The notes below the pieces were generated by a model that was not told where the DNA came from, made no database searches, and worked only from the letters and a program-made list of their open reading frames with translations. A stretch of DNA of 64,000 nt. It comes from Paenibacillus sp. FSL A5-0031 (lineage in GTDB: Bacteria; Bacillota; Bacilli; Paenibacillales; Paenibacillaceae). Each line of letters starts with the position of its first letter. Within the stretch, counting starts at the first letter, position 1. The stretch lies in NCBI RefSeq assembly GCF_001956295.1, contig NZ_MRTD01000007.1, positions 186,001-250,000 on the forward strand. Direction: 5' to 3'. Made by a program: the position numbers and the translations under genes. Positions 39,406-47,607 of this stretch are shown here, piece by piece.

Positions 39406-40512
39406 ATGAGCAACACAGCCCATGTTCAAAATAATCGAATTATGTATATTGATTTATTAAGGATTCTTTCCATAGTAGCCGTTATCGTGCTTCATATTAC
39501 TGCATCCTTGCTGACCCGAACGAATGATTTTACGACAACCTCATGGTGGGTCAGCAATGTGTTCAACTCAATTTGCCGCTTTGCAGTTCCAGTATTTTTT
39601 ATGATCAGCGGTGCCATGATTTTGAGAATCGAAGTGAAGTCCTACAAAGGATTTTATAAGAAAAGAATACTGCCTCTGATCATTCCTTTGCTTACATGGT
39701 CATTAATTTATGGCTATTACAAGGAGTATTACATACTCAAGAGCCAAATGAGCGCGTACGAGTTCATACTCGATTTTGGCAAGAAATTAGTAACAGACGG
39801 AAACTACGTTCATTTGTGGTTTTTGTACGCTATTATTGCCATTTATATGACCGTTCCGCTAATTGGCAAGCTCGTACGCTCATGCAGTGAGAAGGATCTG
39901 AGATATTTTCTGATCTTATGGTTTATCGTCAGTATCTTGTACCGGCTAGTATCCGACATCTTCGTACGCCTAACCGATCAGCACCTTTATGTGCCTAGTA
40001 TGAATATTCCGTTTTTTATGGGCAATTTAGGTTATTTTGTGCTTGGCTACTATCTCTTTAATGTTGAGCTTCGTCCCGTTATTAAGCATACATTGTTTAA
40101 TCTTGGCATCTTGTCCTTTTTCTTAACTCCAATATTGACTTATGTAGTGTCCTCATACGGCGGGGTGCTGGACGAGATGTTTTACGGCAACTATTCCATT
40201 ACAAGCTTCTTAATGGCGATCGGAGTGTTTCTGTTTTTTAAGGAAAAAGATACGATGATTAGCCGGAAAACAAATTATAAGGTTAAAAAAGTAATTGGCT
40301 CCGTCTCTACGGCAAGCTTCAGCATTTATTTAATCCATCTCTTGGTGGATACGATGGTTTCAAGGGATGTGGCTATCGATGCAACATTCCTTGAGACGAC
40401 ATTAAGCCTTCTGTTTAATATCGTTGCGATTTTCTCGATTAGTTATATCGTTGTCAAAGTGTTTAATTTGAATCGGTGGGTAACGCATATTTTATTCGGC
40501 GGAAGGGGGTAG
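39406..40512 (+). CDS. Acyltransferase 3 family membrane protein
   Basis: A 368-residue multi-pass protein (about ten helices) of the acyltransferase-3/OatA/IcaC family, which O-acetylates or succinylates extracellular glycans or helps export them. The N-terminal YIDLLRILSIVAVIVLHITA carries the conserved His and is followed by FAVPVFFMISGAMIL. A later KVKKVIGSVSTASFSIYLIH matches the family. No periplasmic SGNH domain is fused. GGAGGGACATT precedes the ATG, 15 bases after the synthase stop. It is the middle gene of a three-gene cluster and probably modifies the GT2 product. Confidence 0.88.
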   Translation: MSNTAHVQNNRIMYIDLLRILSIVAVIVLHITASLLTRTNDFTTTSWWVSNVFNSICRFAVPVFFMISGAMILRIEVKSYKGFYKKRILPLIIPLLTWSLIYGYYKEYYILKSQMSAYEFILDFGKKLVTDGNYVHLWFLYAIIAIYMTVPLIGKLVRSCSEKDLRYFLILWFIVSILYRLVSDIFVRLTDQHLYVPSMNIPFFMGNLGYFVLGYYLFNVELRPVIKHTLFNLGILSFFLTPILTYVVSSYGGVLDEMFYGNYSITSFLMAIGVFLFFKEKDTMISRKTNYKVKKVIGSVSTASFSIYLIHLLVDTMVSRDVAIDATFLETTLSLLFNIVAIFSISYIVVKVFNLNRWVTHILFGGRG

Positions 40513-40516
40513 CGGG

Positions 40517-41734
40517 GTGAATGTGAAGAAGACGGTAAAAGGGAAAAAAACGATAACTGAGCGAAAAGGAAATAAAGCGCTAAAAGTAAATTTTTTGACC
40601 AAAGCGCTTGTGGCTGTGCTTCTTGTTGGTATGGGCATTTACTTCTACCAAAGCGTAAACGCAGAGGATCGGAAGTTGTCAACGGTATATATCGAAGCCT
40701 GGCGCGACCCGAAGGATGTAAGATTATCGGAGCAGGGCGTAGATATCGCCTTTGTTGCCTTCGCCAAAATCTCCGGTACTGGCTTGTTCTTTCATGAAAA
40801 AGAAGAAGGGAACAAGCAGATCAAACAAAACATTATGCAGCTCAAAGCCAATAATCCGAAGACAAAATTTGTTCTTGCCGTTGGGGGTTACGGCGTAGAT
40901 GGCTTCTCAGACGCTTCGCTCGACGGCAATCGATATTTATTTACGAAAAATATTATTGATTTGGTCAAGGAGCTTGATCTCGATGGTGTCGACATTGACT
41001 GGGAATTTCCGGCCTTTGACGCATGGGGAACCGTAAAGGCGAGTCCAAAGGATACAAAAAACTTCACAAGCTTAATGCGAGAGCTAAGAGAACAGTTAAA
41101 CCTGCTGCCGCATAAAGGAAACAAAAAGTATATTCTTACTTTTGCAGCAGGTACACAAGATTGGTATTTTAAAAATGTAGAAGTAAAGGCCGTGGAAAAG
41201 TATGTCGATTTCATCAATGTCATGAGCTACGATCTGACTGGCAGATGGTCCGAAACGACAGGATTTAATGCTAATCTTTACAAAGATAAAGGGAATAAAG
41301 CGACTCAAAGCGTGGATCAGATCGTGCGAGCTTTTCTGGATCACGGAGTTGATAGCAAGAAACTGCTGCTTGGCATCCCAGCTTATTCATATGGCTGGAC
41401 AGATGTGAACAGTGATGAAGATGGTTTTTTTGCCAAGGGTAAGCCAATCGATATCGAGAAAGTAAATATTCATTATCGAAATATTGAGGATAAATATTTG
41501 AACAAAAATGGATTTAAGCGTTATTTTGACGATCAAGCAAAAGCAGCTTACCTATTTAACGGGAGTACCTTCATTAGTTATGAAGACAAGGAAGCTTTGC
41601 GAGAAAAGGTCAAATACATCAAGCAAAAAGATCTAGCAGGTGCGATGGTATGGGAATATGCACAGGATGCGGAGAATGGAATTATTCAATACTTGTCGGA
41701 TAACTTGAACAAGGATCTAGGTACTGAGGAGTAG
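40517..41734 (+). CDS. Membrane-anchored family 18 glycoside hydrolase
   Basis: A 405-residue protein with a basic cytoplasmic tail, one membrane helix (about 28-46) and an extracellular GH18 barrel. The catalytic signature DGVDIDWE (156-163, DxxDxDxE) has the acid Glu163. VMSYDLTG (strand 6) and a C-terminal GAMVWEYAQD (strand 8 Trp) complete the site, so activity on beta-1,4-GlcNAc polymers is expected. The GTG start lies 4 bases after the acyltransferase stop, with AAGGGGG upstream. A hydrolase coupled to a GT2 synthase suggests trimming or release of the polymer. Confidence 0.9.
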   Translation: MNVKKTVKGKKTITERKGNKALKVNFLTKALVAVLLVGMGIYFYQSVNAEDRKLSTVYIEAWRDPKDVRLSEQGVDIAFVAFAKISGTGLFFHEKEEGNKQIKQNIMQLKANNPKTKFVLAVGGYGVDGFSDASLDGNRYLFTKNIIDLVKELDLDGVDIDWEFPAFDAWGTVKASPKDTKNFTSLMRELREQLNLLPHKGNKKYILTFAAGTQDWYFKNVEVKAVEKYVDFINVMSYDLTGRWSETTGFNANLYKDKGNKATQSVDQIVRAFLDHGVDSKKLLLGIPAYSYGWTDVNSDEDGFFAKGKPIDIEKVNIHYRNIEDKYLNKNGFKRYFDDQAKAAYLFNGSTFISYEDKEALREKVKYIKQKDLAGAMVWEYAQDAENGIIQYLSDNLNKDLGTEE

Positions 41735-41771
41735 ATAGAGGAATAAACGAGGCCAGGAAGCTTTATTGAAA

Positions 41772-41817
41772 TACAACAAAAGGGAACTCCTTATCCAAGG
41801 AAGTTCCCTTTTGTCTT
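41772..41817. terminator. Bidirectional terminator after the GT2-acyltransferase-GH18 cluster
   Basis: ACAAAAGGGAACT and AGTTCCCTTTTGT form a 13-bp stem with an inner CCTT/AAGG pair; T runs on both strands. Also serves rqcH on the minus strand. Confidence 0.9.
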
Positions 41818-41899
41818 TTGTTTGATGAAAATTTTCGGACGCTGCAAATCAAGAGAATGCAGGCACCAACGAGTTTGTTGCAGTACCTCTTAGAACTGT

Positions 41900-43663
41900 T
41901 TATTTCAGTTGGCATGCCAGCGATTTGATACGTCGCTCGTCCGGTGTAATGAACAATGTTTTCTGATTGTCATAGATAACAAACCCCGGCTTAGCACCGC
42001 TAGGCTTACGTACATGACGTATCGTTGTGTAGTCTACGGGAATCGAGCTGGAGTCGCGAGCCTGACTATAATGCGCAGAGAGCATAGCGGCTTCTTCAAG
42101 TGTTGCATTGCCAAAGTCTCCGCCTTTTATAACGACATGAGAGCCAGGAATATCCTTTGTGTGCAGCCATGTGTCAGAAGGTGAAGCAAGGCGGTTCGTC
42201 AGGTATTCGTTTTGTGTATTGTTTTTGCCAACATACATCGTTACCCCCTCGGAAGAGGTATAACAAAGCAAGGTTGGTTTAAGCGTTTTTTTCTTCTTTG
42301 GACCGCGGCGTCCACGTTCCTTCATATAGCCTTGTTCCACGAGCTCGTCACGAATTTCGCTTATATCGCCAAGCGAGGCGTTATCGACCTGCTGAAGCAA
42401 GGTTTCAAAATATTGAATTTCTGTACGAGCGAGCTCCATTTGCTCAGCCACGATGGATAGACTGTTTTTGTGCTTCGTGTAACGCCGGAAATAACGCTGA
42501 GCGTTGTCAGAAGGAGTAAGATGCGGATCAAGATCAATCTTTATTACAGCTTGCTCCTCATCATAGAAGTTGACGAGCTCAATCGTTGTGTCGCCGCGCT
42601 TCATCTGATGCATATAGGCAGTAAGGAGCTCGCCAAGCACCCGATATTTTTCAGCATCCTTCGCTTCAACGAGCGTATCCTCAAGCTTTTTGATTTTTGT
42701 AACGTTTTTGGCTTTTTCATTTTGAACGAATCGGATGAGGTCAGCAGCGCGCTGCTTAACGGTATCGCGTTCAGCTTTATTGCCGTAGAAACCTTCAAGG
42801 CAGGCACTAATGTCTGGGAATACCGTTTCTTCTCCATCGATATGCGTAAGCTCAGTGACAGAGAAAAATGACTTACCGGTATCTGCGTTGGTTTTAATTG
42901 TAGGTTTATAAATGTCTTGCTTTACTTGTTCCATAAAGCTAGAGAAGCTCTTCCAAACCGCCACTACGCTTTCCTCAGAACCTTGTTCAGCCTCTGGAAG
43001 CACATCTGCACCTGCCCGATGAACCAGCTCTTTGGCGAGCAAAGGGCTAAAGCCGCTTAGCTTGTCGACTAGTCTTTTGTAAAGAGGAGCGGCTTCATCC
43101 GTATCGCTTAAAGCGTCCAAAAACTGCTGCTCATTCACAATCGAAAGCGGATCTAGTTTGCCTTGCTCAGGCGGAGAGGTATAGGTGCTGCCGGGCAATA
43201 CGATGCGGTGACTGCTTATGGCTGGCGTTACATGATGGATGCCATCGTGAATGAGGCCGGTTGAAGGGTCCATCAAAATAATGTTGCTATGACGCCCCAT
43301 AATTTCCACAACAATCGTTTTATTCGATAAATCGCCGAGCTCGTCCCGATGTTTAACCTCAATATGAATGATACGCTCCCGACCAACTTGACGAACGGAT
43401 TCAATCAGTCCGCCTTCGCAATGCTTCCGAAGCAGCATGCAAAACATAGGCGCTTCCATAGGGTTGACATACGTACCGGTTGTCCAGTGCACCCTTGGAT
43501 AGGTTGGGTTGGCGGACAAGAGCAATTTGCCCTGCATGCCGGCTCCGCGAATGCTAAAAACGAGCTCATGATTGGTAGGCTGGTGAATCTTATGTATACG
43601 CGCTCCGACACAGCGCTGTAGGTCTTGCGTAATTGCATGGGTGACGATGCCGTCTAATGCCAT
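41900..43663 (-). CDS. rqcH: RqcH, NFACT-family ribosome quality control factor
   Basis: Binds stalled 50S subunits with peptidyl-tRNA and adds C-terminal alanine tails that target nascent chains for degradation. The N-terminal NFACT-N domain starts MALDGIVTHAITQDL, and PTNHELVFSIRG and MGRHSNIILMD follow. A long coiled-coil (about residues 290-430) and the NFACT-R domain (GVTMYVGKNNTQNEYLTNRL, DTWLHTKDIPGSHVVIKGG) are all present. The 587-residue ATG start at 43663 is chosen because it fits the family and a GAGGA site precedes it; 19 codons upstream are discarded. It is divergent from the P-type ATPase, as yloA is beside yloB in Bacillus. Confidence 0.94.
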   Translation of the reverse strand: MALDGIVTHAITQDLQRCVGARIHKIHQPTNHELVFSIRGAGMQGKLLLSANPTYPRVHWTTGTYVNPMEAPMFCMLLRKHCEGGLIESVRQVGRERIIHIEVKHRDELGDLSNKTIVVEIMGRHSNIILMDPSTGLIHDGIHHVTPAISSHRIVLPGSTYTSPPEQGKLDPLSIVNEQQFLDALSDTDEAAPLYKRLVDKLSGFSPLLAKELVHRAGADVLPEAEQGSEESVVAVWKSFSSFMEQVKQDIYKPTIKTNADTGKSFFSVTELTHIDGEETVFPDISACLEGFYGNKAERDTVKQRAADLIRFVQNEKAKNVTKIKKLEDTLVEAKDAEKYRVLGELLTAYMHQMKRGDTTIELVNFYDEEQAVIKIDLDPHLTPSDNAQRYFRRYTKHKNSLSIVAEQMELARTEIQYFETLLQQVDNASLGDISEIRDELVEQGYMKERGRRGPKKKKTLKPTLLCYTSSEGVTMYVGKNNTQNEYLTNRLASPSDTWLHTKDIPGSHVVIKGGDFGNATLEEAAMLSAHYSQARDSSSIPVDYTTIRHVRKPSGAKPGFVIYDNQKTLFITPDERRIKSLACQLK

Positions 43664-43750
43664 GATGTTGTTCCTCGCTTCCTTTGTAAGTCTTTCTCTA
43701 TCATGCCATAGTTGAGCCAAAAACTTAAGTCTTTTATGGGATATTTTAAG

Positions 43751-43789
43751 GGCTGTCCGAATACATTTACCCTATAAAGGCTGTCCGAA
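43751..43789 (+). repeat. Short direct repeat between rqcH and the P-type ATPase gene
   Basis: GGCTGTCCGAA occurs at 43751-43761 and 43779-43789, 28 bases apart, about 55 bases before the ATPase start. The core GGCTGTC is also in the terminator at 29008. Function unknown; may be chance or an operator. Confidence 0.45.
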
Positions 43790-43841
43790 GGGCCGACAAC
43801 TTAGCTGCTTGGCTCGGCATATTACAGGAGGGAGTTAAACC

Positions 43842-46625
43842 ATGGAACAAATGAAATGGCATCAAATGGGGACAATTGAGCTGATTGACGCATTAGTCAG
43901 CTCCCCAGATCAAGGACTGACTACGTCGGCAGCGGCGCAACGTCTAGAAGAAAATGGAAAAAACGAATTGTCTGAGGGCAAGCGTGTCTCGCCGATTTTG
44001 TTGTTCCTTAATCAATTTAAGGATTTTATGGTACTCGTTTTAATGGGTGCAACGTTGATTTCTGGCTTGCTGGGCGAATATTTAGATGCAATTACGATTG
44101 TTGCGATCATTGCTCTCAACGCCGTACTTGGATTCGTGCAGGAATTTCGAGCGGAGCGCTCATTGCGGGCGCTTAAGGAATTATCCGCTCCGACAGCCAA
44201 GGTTATTCGCGGAGGCGAACTACTGACCGTTCCAGCGAAGGAGCTTGTGGCAGGCGATCTTATTTATTTGGAAAGCGGAGACCGCATTCCGGCTGATGTG
44301 CGGCTGCTTGAAGCCAATAGCTGCTATGTGGAAGAGTCCGCTTTGACAGGGGAGTCTGTCCCTGTTGGTAAGCACGCTGCAGCGATTGCAGAGGAAGACT
44401 TGCCTTTGGGTGATCAGCGCAATATGGGCTTCATGGGAACGATGCTCACAAGGGGAACTGCTCGCGCAGTCGTCATTCGTACAGGCATGGATACGGAAAT
44501 GGGTAAAATAGCAGGTTTGATCCAACAGACTGAATCGATGGAAACGCCGCTGCAGCATCGTTTAGAGCAGTTAGGCAAAATATTAATCGTTGTGGCGATC
44601 GGCTTGACGATTATGGTAGTCATTGCAGGTATTTTGCACGGCCAGCCAGCGTACGGCATGTTCCTTGCAGGTGTTAGCTTGGCGGTAGCAGCTATTCCTG
44701 AGGGGCTGCCAGCAATTGTGACCATCGCTTTAGCTCTTGGCGTACAGCGGATGATTAAACGGAAGGCAATCGTTCGCAAGCTGCCTTCGGTTGAAACATT
44801 AGGCTGCGCATCTGTTATATGCTCGGACAAAACAGGGACGCTGACACAAAACAAAATGACGGTTACCCATGTCTGGATTGGCGGCAGACAGCTTGAAGTG
44901 AGCGGAGAGGGCTACGTTCCAAATGGCGCAATTTATGAAGCTGGCAATGCGCTTGACATTAAGCATGATTTATCAATTAAACGTCTCCTTCAAGTCAGCG
45001 CCTTGTGCAATAACGCACAGCTGTCGAAGGTAGAAGCTGTAGATACGGGCAAGCGCAGAAACAAGGAGCAGCATGAAGAGTGGATACTTAAGGGAGATCC
45101 AACTGAAGGAGCGCTTGCTGTACTTTCAGCTAAGCTGGGCTCCTCTGCCAAATCATTGGAGCCGCTATATAAACGGGAGAAGGAATTTCCATTTGACTCG
45201 GAGCGGAAACGGATGTCAGTTGTAGTATCGCACCAAGGCGGGCGGCTAATTTGCACCAAGGGTGCGCCTGATTTACTGATGGATCATTGCTCTTATGTTC
45301 TTTGGGAAGGGAAGGTCGTTCCGTTTACGGCAACGCTGAAGCGCAAATGCGCTGAAGCAGGCGAAGTTATGGCGCAGTCAGCGCTTCGTGTATTGGGACT
45401 TGCTTACCGGGATTTGCGCGCATCCGACGCTTGCGAGACCGAAGAGGACGTAGAGAGTCAGCTTGTATTCGTAGGCTTGACTGGGATGATCGATCCGCCT
45501 CGCCGCGAGGTGAAAGAAGCGATTACGAACTGCAGGCGTGCGGGAATAAAAACCGTTATGATTACCGGAGATCATCAGCTGACAGCAGAAGCAATTGCAG
45601 GACAATTAGGCATTATGCCGCGCGGAGGCATCGCAATGAGCGGCAAGCAGCTGGAGGCGATGTCCGATGAACAGCTCGACCGGCTCGTAGACAATATTTA
45701 TGTATACGCGCGTGTGTCGCCAGAGCATAAATTGCGTATCGTCAAAGCGCTGCAGCGCCAAGGACATGTTGTTGCGATGACAGGCGACGGCGTAAATGAT
45801 GCTCCAGCGATCAAAGCAGCGGATATCGGAATTTCGATGGGCATTACAGGAACGGATGTATCGAAGGAAGCGTCTGCGCTCGTTCTGAGCGATGACAACT
45901 TCTCGACAATTGTAGCTGCTATTGAAGAAGGAAGAGGCATTTATGAAAATATTCGAAAATTTATCCGTTATTTATTAGCTTCAAACGTTGGCGAGATACT
46001 TGTCATGTTTCTTGCGATGATGGCAGGATTGCCGCTTCCGCTCGTTCCAATTCAAATTTTGTGGGTCAATCTGGTCACGGACGGACTGCCGGCAATGGCA
46101 CTTGGCGTAGATCAGGCAGAAAAGGATTTAATGCAGCAAAAGCCTCGTTCGGCAAAGGAGAGCATCTTCTCCCGCAGGCTGGGCTGGAAAATTATAAGCC
46201 GAGGCATTCTGATAGGTGTATGTACGCTTGGCGCTTTCTGGATTACGCTTCAAGACGGGCCAAACAATGCTGCGCACCTAATGAAGGCGCAAACGGTAGC
46301 TTTCGCTACTCTCGTTATGGCACAGCTCATCCATGTATTTGACTGCCGAAGCTCGCGTTCCATTTTTCACCGTAATCCGTTCCAAAATAAATACTTGGTG
46401 CTTGCCGTATTGTCTTCGCTAGTGTTGATGATCGGAGTGCTTTATATCGATGCATTGCAGCCTATCTTCAAAACCGTTCCACTTAACTTCCGTGAATGGT
46501 GTCTCGTCTTTGTAGCTGCGGGAATTCCTACTTTCTTAATGGGAATTGGTAGTGTATTCGGCACCTCCAAGAAAAATAAAGGTAAAACGAAATGGCCGTT
46601 AGGCCCTCAAACCGCGGCAAGATAA
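43842..46625 (+). CDS. Calcium-translocating P-type ATPase (SERCA/PMCA type, YloB-like)
   Basis: A 927-residue P2-type ATPase exporting Ca2+ with ATP. The A domain has LTGESVP. Helix 4 has VAAIPEGLPAIVTIALALG with the PEGLP ion-site motif. The P domain has ICSDKTGTLTQNKM (phosphorylated Asp), the N domain GAPDLLMDHC-type KGAP, and the hinge is MTGDGVNDAPAIKAADIGI. Helices 5-6 carry NVGEILVMF and QILWVNLVTDGLPAMALG, giving the Ca2+-binding Asn/Asp set. GGAGGGAG precedes the ATG. It matches B. subtilis yloB in position. Confidence 0.94.
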   Translation: MEQMKWHQMGTIELIDALVSSPDQGLTTSAAAQRLEENGKNELSEGKRVSPILLFLNQFKDFMVLVLMGATLISGLLGEYLDAITIVAIIALNAVLGFVQEFRAERSLRALKELSAPTAKVIRGGELLTVPAKELVAGDLIYLESGDRIPADVRLLEANSCYVEESALTGESVPVGKHAAAIAEEDLPLGDQRNMGFMGTMLTRGTARAVVIRTGMDTEMGKIAGLIQQTESMETPLQHRLEQLGKILIVVAIGLTIMVVIAGILHGQPAYGMFLAGVSLAVAAIPEGLPAIVTIALALGVQRMIKRKAIVRKLPSVETLGCASVICSDKTGTLTQNKMTVTHVWIGGRQLEVSGEGYVPNGAIYEAGNALDIKHDLSIKRLLQVSALCNNAQLSKVEAVDTGKRRNKEQHEEWILKGDPTEGALAVLSAKLGSSAKSLEPLYKREKEFPFDSERKRMSVVVSHQGGRLICTKGAPDLLMDHCSYVLWEGKVVPFTATLKRKCAEAGEVMAQSALRVLGLAYRDLRASDACETEEDVESQLVFVGLTGMIDPPRREVKEAITNCRRAGIKTVMITGDHQLTAEAIAGQLGIMPRGGIAMSGKQLEAMSDEQLDRLVDNIYVYARVSPEHKLRIVKALQRQGHVVAMTGDGVNDAPAIKAADIGISMGITGTDVSKEASALVLSDDNFSTIVAAIEEGRGIYENIRKFIRYLLASNVGEILVMFLAMMAGLPLPLVPIQILWVNLVTDGLPAMALGVDQAEKDLMQQKPRSAKESIFSRRLGWKIISRGILIGVCTLGAFWITLQDGPNNAAHLMKAQTVAFATLVMAQLIHVFDCRSSRSIFHRNPFQNKYLVLAVLSSLVLMIGVLYIDALQPIFKTVPLNFREWCLVFVAAGIPTFLMGIGSVFGTSKKNKGKTKWPLGPQTAAR

Positions 46626-46746
46626 CGAAAAAATACAAATCTTGATACAAATTATGAATAGCCTTTCTCCTTGCTTTGCGGTATGCTATTAGCAATTAAT
46701 CATAGTTTTATCATACCTAGAGATGTAGCAAGGAGAGGGCATTCAG

Positions 46747-47577
46747 ATGAATTTTACAAAAATGAACGGTTTGGGAAATGACTTTGTGGTGATTGCAGGC
46801 GAGCAGCAGCTTCCAGAAAATGTTGCGGAATTAGCTATACAGCTTTGCAACCGGTTTTTTGGAATCGGGGCAGATGGTCTCGTTTATATTTTGCCTTCAG
46901 AAATCGCGGATTTCCGTATGCGCATTATTAATTCTGATGGCTCAGAAGCTGAGCAATGCGGCAACGCCATTCGCTGCGTCGCTAAATATGTGTATGATAA
47001 TGGCTTAACCGATAAAGAAGAGATTACAATCGAAACACTTGGCGCAGGCGCTCAAAAAGTGCAGCTCACCGTTCAAGATGGCAAAGTGTCATCTGTTCGT
47101 GTAGATATGGGAGAGCCGATTCTAAATGGCCACCGCGTACCAACAACGATCGATGCGGAGCAAGTCGTTGAACATCCGATAGAGGTGGACGGTCGTGAAT
47201 TCCGTTTTACCGCTGTATCGATGGGCAACCCTCACTGTGTCATCTATGTTGATGATGCTGTGAATTTTGATCTAGGCACTTGGGGTCCCAAACTTGAGAC
47301 ACATCCGTTATTTCCACGTAAAATAAATGTTGAGTTCGTTACGGTGAACTCCCGTACGCATACCGATATGCGCGTCTGGGAGCGCGGTGCAGGACCAACG
47401 CTAGCTTGCGGTACAGGCGCTTGCGCAACTGTAGTTGCTTCTGTACTCACTGGCGCAACAGATCGGACAGCAACGGTTTCACTTAAAGGCGGAGACCTAT
47501 TGATTGAGTGGAATGAATCCGATAATCATGTATATATGTCTGGACCAGCTGCAGTATCATTCTGCGGCGAGTTTTAA
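46747..47577 (+). CDS. dapF: Diaminopimelate epimerase
   Basis: Converts LL- to meso-diaminopimelate for lysine and peptidoglycan. The two catalytic cysteines are in AEQCGNAIRC (near residue 71) and LACGTGACA (near residue 219). NFTKMNGLGNDFVVI opens the protein and ERGAGPT precedes the second Cys. At 276 aa, length is normal. AAGGAGAGGG precedes the ATG. In B. subtilis dapF is elsewhere. Here, together with the next gene, it fills the place between the Ca2+ ATPase gene and remA that yloC occupies in Bacillus. Confidence 0.95.
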   Translation: MNFTKMNGLGNDFVVIAGEQQLPENVAELAIQLCNRFFGIGADGLVYILPSEIADFRMRIINSDGSEAEQCGNAIRCVAKYVYDNGLTDKEEITIETLGAGAQKVQLTVQDGKVSSVRVDMGEPILNGHRVPTTIDAEQVVEHPIEVDGREFRFTAVSMGNPHCVIYVDDAVNFDLGTWGPKLETHPLFPRKINVEFVTVNSRTHTDMRVWERGAGPTLACGTGACATVVASVLTGATDRTATVSLKGGDLLIEWNESDNHVYMSGPAAVSFCGEF

Positions 47578-47607
47578 GAGCAAAGTAAGATGGGTGGTAT
47601 GAATATA

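Noticed and set aside
47578..47607. SAM riboswitch before the yitJ-like gene
   Set aside because: Only 30 bases separate it from dapF, too short for an S-box leader.
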